Positions 35,182-46,276 of a stretch of 64,000 nucleotides of DNA are shown piece by piece. The stretch is from the NCBI RefSeq assembly GCF_000004195.4, contig NC_030683.2, forward strand, positions 2,686,581 through 2,750,580. The letters are read 5' to 3'. Each line of letters opens with the position of its first letter. The first letter of the stretch is position 1. Under the pieces are notes generated by a model. The model was not told the DNA's origin. It saw nothing but the letters and a program-made list of their open reading frames with translations, and did not search any database. A program made the translations under genes and the position numbers. Origin of the DNA: Xenopus tropicalis. Taxonomy: Eukaryota > Chordata > Amphibia > Anura > Pipidae.

Positions 35182-35888
35182 TGAGAGATACTGGGGGAAT
35201 ACAGATATGTACTGGTATCACACAGGCCCTGCTCGTAGGGGAGATGTAATGTACATACTGTATATACCAGGGGGTTGGAACTCATGCTGGCAGTGTGTTC
35301 ATTCTACACATCTCCACCTGCCCAAACCTGCCATGTGCAACTGGCCCGGCACTGGGAATTTATGGAACAGCATGTGCCTATTTTGGGTTGGGGGGGTGCA
35401 ACCTTGTAACCGGAGAGGGGGCAATAGGGAGCGGGTATTGTGTCACAGCTCCAGCACATACTGTAGGGCCCATCTGTCCCATAGTGTCTCCAACCTTACA
35501 GTCCAACATGACCAGGGTATTTCCTTATCGGGGGCATTTTAGCCACTTAATTAATATACAGGTATAGCCCCTCTGTGTATAGTGCCATAAAGTGCCTCAC
35601 CATCCTGACGCCCTCTTTATATAAAGGGGAGATCCTTTGTAAAAGAAATAACATAAGGTGAACAACCCCTTTAATAACAACAGATTTTTTAACCGATTTT
35701 TGTGGTTATTAAGCACTCCTTACTGTAACCAGTGAGTGAATGGGGGCACCCATCTCTGTATCTGAACTACTGATGGGGAAAGCCCATCCTGCTGAGCCCG
35801 GTAGGAAGTCTACTTCTCAGCATTTGGGGTATCCTTTGGGGTCTGTGCCAATGACATTATATCTTAAAGCAATGTTGCCATAGGGAAA
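35182..35888. other. Putative intron 1, no defined feature
   Basis: Unremarkable sequence. GGTGAACAACCCCTTTAATA near 35657 is a single T2/TTAA-type terminus. No gene seen. Confidence 0.4.
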
Positions 35889-36526
35889 AAGATAGCAGCT
35901 CCCAGTAGGTATCAGAATAGCACTCAATAGTAAGAAATCCAAGTCCGGCTTGGGACTCCTCCAGTTACATGGGAGTAGGAGAAACAATAGGTTAGCTGAA
36001 AGCAGTTCTAATGTGTAGCGCTGGCTGAAAGCTCAGACTCAGGCACACTTTACTGCTGCGCTGCAAGTTGGAGTGATATCCCCCCTCACCCCCAGCAGCC
36101 AATCAGCAGAACAATGGGAAGGGAGCAAGATAGCAGCTCCCAGTAGGTATCAGAATAGCACTCAATAGTAAGAAATCCAAGTCCGGCTTGGGACTCCTCC
36201 AGTTACATGGGAGTAGGAGAAACAATAGGTTAGCTGAAAGCAGTTCTAATGTGTAGCGCTGGCTGAAAGCTCAGACTCAGGCACACTTTACTGCTGCGCT
36301 GCAAGTTGGAGTGATATCCTCCCCCCCCCCCCAGCAGCCGATCAGCAGAACAATGGGAAGGGAGCAAGATAGCAGCTCCCAGTAGGTATCAGAATAGCAC
36401 TCAATAGTAAGAAATCCAAGTCCGGCTTGGGACTCCTCCAGTTACATGGGAGTAGGAGAAACAATAGGTTAGCTGAAAGCAGTTCTAATGGGTAGCGCTG
36501 GCTGAAAGCTCAGACTCAGGCACAAG
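35889..36526. repeat. 239-bp tandem repeat, about 2.7 copies
   Basis: The phrase GATAGCAGCTCCCAGTAGGT recurs at about 35890, 36129 and 36368 with long nearly identical stretches between, including AAGTCCGGCTTGGGACTCCT. The copies differ in a C-run near 36080 and 36320. Confidence 0.95.
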
Positions 36527-37140
36527 GCACTGAGATGGCGCCTACACACCAATATTACAGCTACAAATACATTTGTTTGTTGAAGAATAAAAGGTTAAAT
36601 GGCAGAGGGAATTATTTGCTGTGTAACAGTGTCATTTAGAGATAAACAGCCCCATAAATATCATGGCAGTGTCCCTTAATGAAAGGGCTGTGGCTGCTGA
36701 AGGGGCAGTGGGACTATGAAAGCTCTAGTAGCACAGTGAGTTGTTATGGGGGGCACGTCCCCCCCTAGAAGGCAGGTTTAACACTAGAGGGATTAAGCAC
36801 CAGGAAGTTGTAAAAGAAATTCATAGAGAAGGGGAAAGATTTTGTAGGACACAATGTGCATCACTTCCATGGCTCGTGCCTGTAGGATGCGGCTCAGATC
36901 ACCACAGAGAAGCCAAGTTCTGCTCTCTAACAGCCCAGACTTCTCCTTGGAATGTTATAGGGAGCCCATAAACTCAGCAAGGGAAGCCAAGCTGGGGATT
37001 CCCAGATGTGACTGTGTAACAACTCCCAGCGTGCCCCCCCAACAGCTTCTGCCCCCCCCCGGTCACGTGACATCAGAAATGTCAACTAACCTTCCCTTCT
37101 GTATGTTTTCCTTTCATTCTTATATTAAATGTATTTTTAA
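36527..37140. other. Putative intron 1, no defined feature
   Basis: Non-repetitive sequence with two C-rich tracts (37036-37062). No exon, RNA gene or complete mobile element identified. Confidence 0.4.
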
Positions 37141-37915
37141 TTTCCTGCTGAATTGTGCTTAGTACAGGGGAATCCCTATGTGCCATAGTTTTATGGTATC
37201 TCTCTGTACAGGCTATGAGCAAACTTAGGGGGCTGTTCCTGCTGAATTGTGCTTAGTACAGGGGAATCCCTATGTGCCATAGTGTTATGGTATCTCTCTG
37301 TACAGGCTATGAGCAAACTTAGGGGGCTGTTCCTGCTGAATTGTGCTTAGTACAGGGGAATCCCTATGTGCCATAGTGTTATGGTATCTCTCTGTACAGG
37401 CTATGAGCAAACTTAGGGGGCTGTTCCTGCTGAATTGTGCTTAGTACAGGGGAATCCCTATGTGCCATAGTTTTATGGTATCTCTCTGTACAGGCTATGG
37501 GCAAACTTAGGGGGCTGTTCCTGCTGAATTGTGCTTAGTACAGGGGAATCCCTATGTGCCATAGTTTTATGGTATCTCTCTGTACAGGCTATGGGCAAAC
37601 TTAGGGGGCTGTTCCTGCTGAATTGTGCTTAGTACAGGGGAATCCCTATGTGCCATAGTGTTATGGTATCTCTCTGTACAGGCTATGAGCAAACTTAGGG
37701 GGCTGTTCCTGCTGAATTGTGCTTAGTACAGGGTAATCCCTATGTGCCATAGTTTTATGGTATCTCTCTGTACAGGCTATGGGCAAACTTAGGGGCTGTT
37801 CCTGCTGAATTGTGCTTAGTACAGGGGAATCCCTATGTGCCATAGTTTTATGGTATCTCTCTGTACAGGCTATGGGCAAACTTAGGGGGCTGTTCCTGCT
37901 GAATTGTGCTTAGTA
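37141..37915. repeat. 94-bp satellite
   Basis: About 8.2 copies of TTCCTGCTGAATTGTGCTTA ... GGGGAATCCCTATGTGCCAT ... TATCTCTCTGTACAGGCTAT. Period 94 bp from AATTGTGCTT at 37151 and 37245. Confidence 0.96.
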
Positions 37916-38396
37916 AAAGGGAACAATGGCAGAGTAATGAGCCCAGTACTACACTAAATATGATGCTTGAAGCCAGGGTTATTAATAGGGAGGGAAGCTG
38001 AATAGATATGAAGGGTGTTTTTTTTCCAAAAAGGTGCCAGCCCTAAGGATAAGGTTTCCCATACATGATGGCTGTACCGCGCGGGAATGTAAGGTATGTC
38101 CCACTCAGGAACCTGCTCCCTAAAACAGCAGGAATGACAGATGGGAGCGGCTCCTGAACGTGCCGTCAGTGAAATATAATAAGGAATTAGCAGCTTTTCT
38201 TACTGCCGCTCTATACAGATAACCTGGGCTCTGGCAGCAAGGCCTGTGGCTACAGGGGGGGGGGGGGGGGTGTAAGTGCCGACAAACACCCTAATGTTTG
38301 GATCTTTCACCATAGAAAGAAAATAAACTGCAAATCAAAGGGGCCAAATCCTACTGCCCCAGCTGTCAGCCAGCCCCATGTCATAAGGTAGGTAAT
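37916..38396. other. Putative intron 1, no defined feature
   Basis: Unassigned sequence with a poly-G tract near 38257. Confidence 0.4.
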
Positions 38397-38583
38397 CAGG
38401 GTCAGATTTGGCTGGGGGGCCCCCAGGAAAAAAGCCCAGTGGGCCATGCCGGCCCAGACCCAATCCCTGCCGGCACTTCCTTGCCCGCTAATAGCCCTCC
38501 CCCGACGCGCCAACGTGATGCATTATAGGGGGCCCCTTGGTGGTAGTGGGGACCCCTTGGGCAGCAGCCCCAGTCCAACCCTG
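38397..38583. mobile_element. hAT-like MITE, CAGGG family
   Basis: It starts CAGGGTCAGATTTGGCTGGG and ends CCCCAGTCCAACCCTG. The flanking octamers TAGGTAAT (38389-38396) and GAGATAAT (38584-38591) agree at 6 of 8 positions, consistent with an old 8-bp duplication. Confidence 0.7.
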
Positions 38584-40030
38584 GAGATAATGATCCATTC
38601 CAGGACTTTTTGAGACCTTATTGGATGTTATTATTTAAGGGTATATTTATTGACATTGGAGACAAATATTACTGGTGATGTTGCCCATAGCAACCAATCA
38701 GCAAATAGATTTGAACAGTCACCTACACGTTAGAAAACAAAAGCAAAGGTCTGATTGGTTGCTATGAAGAGGAATTCAGGGCTAAAATAACAGAACTGGA
38801 TCAGTATCTCTCTCCCTGGGATTGGCTGGCAGCTCTGGGGATATGTGTGTTTACAACAAATCGCCTTTACTTCTCCTTTAATACAACTTGCAATTGGTCT
38901 TCAACTTCAAATCATCCAAAAGCCACACAAAATAAAGATCATCTCTCATGCTAAATACTAGTTATGAGGGAAACTTCCCCTTTAGGGAAAAAACTGAATG
39001 TGCCAGTAGGCAGTTGGCATCGATCTGACTGAAGGCTGTACAAAGTTACATAATATAATATAATACTATATTATTTGTAGTATTTTAGTTATTTCAGTTC
39101 AGCAGCTCTCCGGTTTGGAGTTTCAGCAGCTATTTGGTTGCTAGAGTCCAAGTTACCTTAGCAACTAGGCGGTGGTTTGAATGAGAGACTGATATATGAA
39201 TAGGGGAGGGGCTGAATAGAAAGATAAGGAATAAAAAGTAACAATAACAATAAAAAATAATAATGAAAACCAATTGAAAAGTTGCTTAGAATTGTCAATT
39301 CTGTAACATACTAAAAGTTAACGTAAAGGTGACCCCCCCCCCCTTCAATTACTTATCAGCCTTCTATTCTATATATACAGTATATAGTGAGCGGGTCCCT
39401 AAGTGCAGGTAAGTGCCAGCAGTACAGAGTATGTGCCGGGAATCAGCAGAACAACAGATGGGGGGCTACTGGGGGCATCTTTGGGGGCACAGACCTTCCC
39501 TGCTGTGGGTGCAGAAACTCAAAATATAAACATTTCTGCCCTACTTCTTTAGTTAGGCTTTAGTTCTCCTTTAAAGAGGCAGCAAATGGCGCCCATGGGC
39601 TGTGTGTGACTATACATATATATATATACTGTATATACACCATAAGGGAACCCCTTCCATTCACAGGCTAATTGGATAAATTGTGGTTTTCACAGGAACA
39701 TGTCTTATTCAGATGGAAATGAGAAATACGTGCCAATGGCTCACTGCCCTGCAAATCAAAGAGCTTTCCGGCCCCAATCCGCACACCTTACGCTATTTCC
39801 TCCCCGCCCCGACTCACACCTACCCCCCCCCCCCGCCCCGACTCACACCTACTCCCCCCCCCCGCCCCGACTCACACCTACTCCCCCCCCAACTCATACT
39901 CACACCTACTCCCCCCCCAACTCATACTCACACCTACAATGACAAAGAGGAGGAAACCACTAAATGATTCTTTAGCCTTGCTTTAAGTTGCCCTTTAAAG
40001 TAACAGTTGCTGTTTGATGGATGTGCCAGT
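38584..40030. other. Intron 1 stretch with MITE remnants and a C-rich tract
   Basis: Bases 39085-39345 are a TTAA-type MITE copy (CAGCAGCTATTTGGTTGCTA, CCTTAGCAACTAGGCGG). Bases 39816-39945 are imperfect repeats of CCCCCGCCCCGACTCACACC. Single T2-type termini (CTCCTTTAA) occur near 38874 and 39567. No gene. Confidence 0.5.
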
Positions 40031-40470
40031 ATTAAGGGGGTGGGGGGGTCACCTATAAGTTAACATTTAGTAGGTTATAGAATGGCCAATTCTAATCAAA
40101 TTTTCAATTGGTCTTCATTATTTATTTTGTATAGTTTTTGAATTTGCTGCCTTCTTCTGACTCTTTGCTGCTTTCAAATGGGGGTCACTGACCCCGGCAG
40201 CCAAACCCCATTGCTCTGTGAGGCTCCAGTTTTACTGTTATTGTGACATTTTATTCAGGCCCTCCCCTATTTATATACCTCTCATTCACATATCTCTCAT
40301 TTAAGCCACTCCCTGGTTGCTAAGGTAACTTGGACCCTAGCAACCAGATAGCTGCTGAACAAAAAGTTAAATAACTAACAAACTACAAATAATATAAAAC
40401 GAAGACCAATTGCAAATTGTCTCAGAATATCACTCTCTACATCATACTAAAAGGTGAACAACCCCTTTAA
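40031..40470. mobile_element. TTAA-type frog MITE, nearly full length
   Basis: It runs from AAGTTAACATTTAGTAGGTT through GGGGTCACTGACCCCGGCAG and ACCCTAGCAACCAGATAGCT to CAGAATATCACTCTCTACAT and ends GAACAACCCCTTTAA. This is the least broken copy in the window and serves as reference for the fragments. Confidence 0.75.
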
Positions 40471-41030
40471 GGGCTATATCCAACTGGCGGCCTGCAGCCT
40501 GTACAGCCAACAATGTTGTTCTGGAAGTTACTGGCCTGTCTGGGAACACTACTAAATGAGCCCCCTACACACTGGGCACTACTCACTGTTAGAATATGTT
40601 CCATTGGTTGCTAAGGCAGGTAGGTTGCACATTGCTGTCCCTGCTCCGTCATTTCTGTGTTATTCTCATTTCCAGCTCAGTAAATCTGACCCCTGGGGCT
40701 CTAACACTTTGTTGTACATAAGTCACAGCCGTTACTGCTCTATAAGTCTGTCAACGGCACCACTTAGTGGCTATGTTGTGCACACACACATTGTGCGTCG
40801 GGGCAAAGTACCTCGCTCAGTAGCCACCGAGGGGCACAATTTCACATTCACTTTAGGGATTTGCACTTGTGTTAGTAAATAAGCTATGTATTTGCATTAA
40901 CTTTGCTTTCATTTCCCCTATTCAAGTCTCCCTGTCCCCTTATATACACACGAATTGCCCCCCAAATGCATCGTCTCCCCATGTAAGATACAGAGCAGCC
41001 TTGTAGGTAAACAAAAGGTGTGTTGTTCCG
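40471..41030. other. Putative intron 1, no defined feature
   Basis: Unassigned. The open frame at 40556-40882 has no splice-site, homology or composition support. Confidence 0.4.
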
Positions 41031-41156
41031 TTAAAGGAACAGTAACCCAAAAAATAAGTGTTTAAAAGTAATTAATAAATAATGTACTGTTGCCCTGCAC
41101 TGGTGTGTTTGGTACAGAAACTCTACTATAGTTTATATAAACAAGCTGGCAGATAA
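41031..41156. mobile_element. Truncated T2 MITE, left end
   Basis: It starts TTAAAGGAACAGTAACCC and continues with ATAATGTACTGTTGCCCTGC and CTACTATAGTTTATATAAAC, the interior of a common frog T2 element. It stops where the 112-bp module array begins. Confidence 0.7.
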
Positions 41157-42690
41157 CCGATAATAGGGCTATTGTGCCCCAATAAGGGGTAATTATATCT
41201 TAGTTGGGATCAAGTACAGGTACTGTTTTATTATTACAGAGAAAAGGGAATCATTTAACCATTAAATAAACCCAATAGGGCTGTTCTGCCCCCAATAAGG
41301 GGTAATTATATCTTAGTTGGGATCAAGTACAGGTACTGTTTTATTATTACAGAGAAAAGGGAATCATTTAACCATTAAATAAACCCAATAGGGCTGTTCT
41401 GCCCCAATAAGGGGTAATTATATCTTAGTTGGGATCAATTACAGGTACTGTTTTATTATTACAGAGAAAAGGGAATCATTTAACCATGAAATAAACCCAA
41501 TAGGGCTGTTCTGCCCCAATAAGGGGTAAGTATATCTTAGTTGGGATCAAGTACAGGTACTGTTTTATTATTACAGAGAAAAGGGAATCTTTTAACCATG
41601 AAATAAACCCAATAGGGCTGTTCTGCCCCAATAAGGGGTAATTATATCTTAGTTGGGATCAAGTACAGGTACTGTTTTATTATTACAGAGAAAAGGGAAT
41701 CATTTAACCATGAAATAAACCCAATAGGGCTGTTCTGCCCCAATAAGGGGTAATTATATCTTAGTTGGGATCAAGTACAGGTACTGTTTTATTATTACAG
41801 AGAAAAGGGAATCATTTAACCATGAAATAAACCCAATAGGGCTGTTCTGCCCCCAATAAGGGTAATTATATCTTAGTTGGGATCAAGTACAGGTACTGTT
41901 TTATTATTACAGAGAAAAGGGAATCATTTAACCATTAAATAAACCCAGTAGGGCTGTTCTGCCCCAATAAGGGGTAATTATATCTTAGTTGGGATCAAGT
42001 ACAGGTACTGTTTTATTATTACAGAGAAAAGGGAATCATTTAACCATTAAATAAACCCAATAGGGCTGTTCTGCCCCCAATAAGGGGTAATTATATCTTA
42101 GTTGGGATCAAGTACAGGTACTGTTTTATTATTACAGAGAAAAGGGAATCATTTAACCATTAAATAAACCCAATAGGGCTGTTCTGCCCCCAATAAGGGG
42201 TAATTATATCTTAGTTGGGATCAAGTACAGGTACTGTTTTATTATTACAGAGAAAAGGGAATCATTTAACCATGAAATAAACCCAATAGGGCTGTTCTGC
42301 CCCAATAAGGGGTAATTATATCTTAGTTGGGATCAAGTACAGGTACTGTTTTATTATTACAGAGAAAAGGGAATCATTTAACCATTAAATAAACCCAATA
42401 GGGCTGTTCTGCCCCAATAAGGGGTAATTATATCTTAGTTGGGATCAAGTACAGGTACTGTTTTATTATTACAGAGAAAAGGGAATCATTTAACCATGAA
42501 ATAAACCCAATAGGGCTGTTCTGCCCCAATAAGGGGTAATTATATCTTAGTTGGGATCAAGTACAGGTACTGTTTTATTATTACAGAGAAAAGGGAAATC
42601 AGTTTTAAAAATGTGAATTATTTGGGAAATGGCTTTTGGAGCTTTCTGGATAACAGGTTTCCGGATAATGGATCTCATACCTGTATCCGT
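41157..42690. mobile_element. TACAGGTAT MITE with internal 112-bp satellite (copy D, largest)
   Basis: About 13 modules of the 112-bp unit, ending in the right arm GGATAACAGGTTTCCGGATA and CTCATACCTGTAT. The left terminus is missing: the array abuts a truncated T2 element, so left arm and flank were lost by deletion or recombination. Confidence 0.85.
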
Positions 42691-43097
42691 ATTCTATATC
42701 TGCCTGGTCAGTATACAAAATAAAGCGTAAACTACTGTAAACTTAAATTGTTAAATTGTCGTCAGAATTCCACTAACCCCCCCTTTGCTTTACTCAATGA
42801 GTTAAACATCAGCCGCCGGGGCTCTAACCAACTCCCTAATGATCCCTATCCTATTACACTCCTCATATTGTGTGCACTACAACTCCCAGAGTCCCCCAAG
42901 GCACGGCTGAGCTGCACAGCTATTTCCAACAAACATCCAAGCAACAGGCAGCTATCACCAGTGTGTCTATGTGCAGGACTAAGTGTGACTGTGTATGGAT
43001 CAAATGGGTGGGTTGGGTGCCATAGGGTGGATTAAACCAACAACCCTTTACTAACCCCCCAAGGGAAGACCCCACACCCCCATAAGAGAGCAGTTAC
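42691..43097. other. Intron side of candidate exon 1, no defined feature
   Basis: Non-repetitive sequence with CTACAACTCCCAGAGTCCCC near 42877, a motif common in dispersed frog repeats. No other feature. Confidence 0.35.
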
Positions 43098-43189
43098 CTG
43101 TAGGAAGCAGGTTCGGGGTGCACCCGTGACACCATAGCCTCGCTGGTCAGACTGAGCGCAGGTAGAACCCGGGGATCATTCTCACACAT
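43098..43189 (-). CDS. rbm20: Candidate rbm20 first coding exon
   Basis: ATG at 43189 opens 30 codons (MCENDPRVLPALSLTSEAMV then SRVHPEPASY) plus AG, followed by donor CTACAG|GTAACT. The two-nucleotide phase is exactly what exon 2 needs: AG plus T gives Ser before CAPFVDNNAL. An in-frame TAA lies 57 nt upstream, so this ATG is the first in the frame. The peptide does not resemble the mammalian RBM20 N-terminus, the distance to exon 2 is 21.6 kb, and a TTCCCAG acceptor-like site lies just upstream, so it could be an internal exon or a chance match. Confidence 0.4.
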
Positions 43190-43414
43190 GTGACTGTGCC
43201 CCCAGCCCTGGGAACTATGAGTTGGATCTCCCTCCCCAGGCACTTACCCACCTCCCCAAACACTTACCCACCTCCCACCAACACTCCCTTATCTCACACC
43301 CCCGGCAGGAACAGCAGCTGTTTGGGCTCCAGCTCATCCCTTTGTTTTCATTTCCTTCTTCCTAAAATCCTCAATCTACTAATCCCTTTCACACCTTCTC
43401 TACCTCCCTCAGGC

Positions 43415-43850
43415 TCTACTACAGGTGGGCTCTACTACTTGTGGGCTCTATTACTGGTTGGCTCTACTACTTGTGGGCTCTATTACTGGTTGGCTATACT
43501 ACTTGTGGGCTCTACTACTTGTGGGCTCTATTACTGGTTGGCTATACTACTTGTGGGCTCTACTACTTGTGGGCTCTATTACTGGTTGGCTATACTACTT
43601 GTGGGCTCTATTACTGGTTGGCTATACTACTGCTGGGCTCTACTACTGGTGGGCTATACTATTAGTGGGCTATACCACTGGTGGGCTATACTATTAGTGG
43701 GCTATACCACTGGTGGGCTATACTATTAGTGGGCTATACCACTGGTGGGCTATACTATTAGTGGGCTATACCACTGCTGGGCTATACCACTGGTGGGCTA
43801 TACTTCCCTTGGCTTTACTACTGGTGGGCTCTACTTCTCACAGGCTGTAT
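43415..43850. repeat. 16-bp minisatellite upstream of candidate exon 1
   Basis: About 27 copies of units such as GTGGGCTCTACTACTT, drifting to TGGGCTATACCACTGG on the right. It lies about 225 bp from the candidate ATG, on its 5' side. Confidence 0.93.
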
Positions 43851-44008
43851 TTTACATTCAAATGCACAGCACAGTATGAGTGGAGGGTCCACTCGTTTGG
43901 CTGCCAGACAAGCAGATCTCGGCCCAATTTGGTGACCTGCCTGCCAAATCAGGAGGGTTAAAACTACATTTCGGCTCCTCTAGCAAAGCAGCACAATTGC
44001 CCTCTCTG

Positions 44009-44151
44009 CATGGTCGGACTGGGGGGTGCAGGGCCCACACACCCCTGCAGGGGGCCCGCCTGACCCAGGGAGCTCTGGTGGGGGATTGGATCTGGGCCAG
44101 TGCCCACCGGATATTTTCTTTGTGCCCCCCCCCCAGCCCAGTCCGACCCTG
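44009..44151. mobile_element. hAT-like MITE, CAGGG family, perfect target duplication
   Basis: It begins CATGGTCGGACTGGG and ends CCCAGTCCGACCCTG. The 8-bp duplication CCTCTCTG is perfect (44001-44008 and 44152-44159), so this copy appears young. Confidence 0.9.
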
Positions 44152-44552
44152 CCTCTCTGCACTAGCAATGTGGCCCTTCTTGACCTGCTCCAGTGCCAGT
44201 AAGAGCCGGGGGTGCCCTCAGGGGGTAGGCTGACTCAGGGCGCCAGTGAGGGCAGAATCACATACATGGAGCCGACAGTCGGACCTGTGCGACAACACCA
44301 CATGGTCTTCCACTTGTCCCTGCTATGTGCGTGGCAGCCACATACTTTCCATTAAATACAGCAGTAGTGCCAGTTGGATGTGGGCACCCTGTGCCCGACT
44401 CACCACCGCGGGGCAATACTGCGCTGTCCCCTCCAAGATCATGTTTTGCTTCTTCAGACGTTCACTTAACCCTCGCAGCGCACAAGCGCCAGTGTATCAG
44501 TGCCAGGAGGAGACTCTTAGTGTTTGTAGGATATTAATAAACTGCTTATAGA

Positions 44553-44732
44553 TAGGGACGTGCCCAACGCCACATTTGGTTTGGGATTCAGCCGCACCCA
44601 ACCCTCACCCCTTGGCCTAACCCAAGCGCCTGGCCCAACCGGATCCAAACCCTTACAATCACATGACTTCAGCTCACACAATTAAGGAAATTGCTAAAAA
44701 AAATCCAAAAAAGTGGATTTGGTGCATCCGCA
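44553..44732. mobile_element. hAT MITE, TAGGGATGCA family, perfect target duplication
   Basis: It starts TAGGGACGTGCCC and ends GATTTGGTGCATCCGCA, with the family interior (CCCAACCGGATCC). The 8-bp duplication CTTATAGA is perfect (44545-44552 and 44733-44740) although the element itself is diverged. Confidence 0.85.
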
Positions 44733-44740
44733 CTTATAGA

Positions 44741-45224
44741 CCGGGTTTGGGCATCAGCCCCCCAGCCCCCCACGTCAGTGCTACACTGTTACAAGCAGGG
44801 CATCTGCAAGGTTCTACTTATAAATATACAGATATTTCAGTTTATTTCTTTGTATACATTTGCTACACTTTCTCCAGGTGCTGCCCTCTTGTGGATGAGA
44901 GAATATCAGCCAAAGGGTTTGGCAGCACCGTGGGCATGTGAATGATACAAACTGTACCATGGGATGCCAGCGTATCCCCCCAACCTACCTCTTGTGAATG
45001 CAGGGAATTCTGTATCCATAGAAACAGGTTCTTGCACTCCATTCGGGGGCACAAAGGCCGGCACCTAAGGGCACCACCTACAGGCCAGGGTGCAAAGTGC
45101 GCCTTTTTGCCTTCTTTGGTTTGTAAATGAGGCCCTCAGATTCACTTGTAGCGTATTTATATGGACATAGTTATCAAGGGACGGACACCACCACCATATG
45201 CCCCCTAAATATACATCTGTCCCT
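44741..45224. other. Upstream region, no defined feature
   Basis: Unassigned sequence. Overlapping short open frames on both strands lack support. Confidence 0.4.
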
Positions 45225-45893
45225 GCCCCAGTGAGCTTACAATCTAAGGTCCCTATTCCATTGCCATCAGCCCCTGCCCCAGTGAGCTTACACTCTAAGA
45301 TCCCTATCCCATTCCCATCAGTCCCTGCCCCAGTGAGCTTACAATCTAAGGTCCCTATCCCATTCCCATCAGTCCCTGCCCCAGTGAGCTTACAATCTAA
45401 GGTCCCTATCCCATTCCCATCAGCCCCTGCCCCAGTGAGCTTACAATATAAGGTCCCTATCCCATTCCCATCAGCCCCTGCCCCAGTGAGCTTACAATCT
45501 AAAGTCCCTATCACATTCCCATCAGTCCCTGCCCCAGTGAGCTTACAATCTAAGGTCCCTATCCCATTCCCATCAGCCCCTGCCCCAGTGAGCTTACAAT
45601 ATAAGGTCCCTATCCCATTCCCATCAGCCCCTGCCCCAGTGAGCTTACAATCTAAGGTCCCTATCACATTCCCATGAGCCCCTGCCCCAGTGAGCTTACA
45701 ATCTAAGGTCCCTATCCCATTCCCATCAGCCCCTGCCCCAGTGAGCTTACAATCTAAGGTCCCTATCCCATTCCCATCAGTCCCTGCCCCAGTGAGCTTA
45801 CAATCTAAGGTCCCTATCCCATTCCCATCAGTCCCTGCCCCAGTGAGCTTACAATCTAAGGTCCCTATCCCATTCCCATCAGTCCCTGCCCCT
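45225..45893. repeat. 51-bp satellite derived from a retroposon-like phrase
   Basis: About 13 copies of CCCCAGTGAGCTTACAATCT then AAGGTCCCTATCCCATTCCC and ATCAG. The period of 51 is a multiple of three, so frames stay open on both strands (17-residue repeats such as GAGTDGNGIGTLDCKLT on minus). GAGCTTACAATCTAAGG is a phrase I associate with dispersed L2-like frog repeats. I do not call a gene: there is no start context, splice sites or non-repeat coding sequence. Confidence 0.93.
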
Positions 45894-46276
45894 CTGAGCG
45901 TGGTGTCTCCCCTCTGACAGCTGCTCTGATTGGCTGTGACACTCGCCATTAATATACTCGGATCTGTCATAACAAACCTACAGAAAGGCTCTGGCCTAAT
46001 AGGACATTTCAACACATTTTCCTTTAAGTGTCGCCTGTGAGTGATTGTTTCATGTTCCCCCTGTGTGATCTGCCCCTGGGCCGGCCCTAGAGATGCCCCT
46101 GGGATGAGCGGGGGGGGGGGGGGGGGCTGGAAGGGTCACCAGTAACTCTCACTGATGGATTTCATCAACAGAAAAGATTAATTGTATTCACAATATATAG
46201 AAGGATTTATGTTGGGGAGGTACTTGAATTATATACCCCCCCAACTATTAGCATAATGTTACCCCCACGAACCCCT
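45894..46276. other. Upstream region, no defined feature
   Basis: Unassigned, with a poly-G tract near 46110. Confidence 0.4.

Larger units (their letters stand above)
1223..43189 (-). other. rbm20: rbm20 gene span within the window (partial, 3' end missing)
   Basis: RBM20 is a nuclear RNA-binding splicing repressor of heart and skeletal muscle that acts on titin and other sarcomere and calcium-handling transcripts (known for the mammalian protein). Ten exons, the first tentative, sum to 2241 nt (747 codons) with no stop and matching phases. Domain order is Leu-rich region (about residues 55-110), zinc finger (C317, C320, H333, H339), RRM (about 397-475) and RS region with RSRSP at 513-517. 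Human RBM20 is about 1227 residues with RSRSP at 634-638, so the frog protein is shorter before the RS region. Exons 11 onward (Glu-rich region, C-terminal zinc finger) are not in the window. Confidence 0.93.

Noticed and set aside
45065..46015. 316-codon minus-strand frame with 17-residue repeats
   Set aside because: The array period is a multiple of three, so open frames are expected on both strands; no supporting start, splice sites or unique coding sequence.
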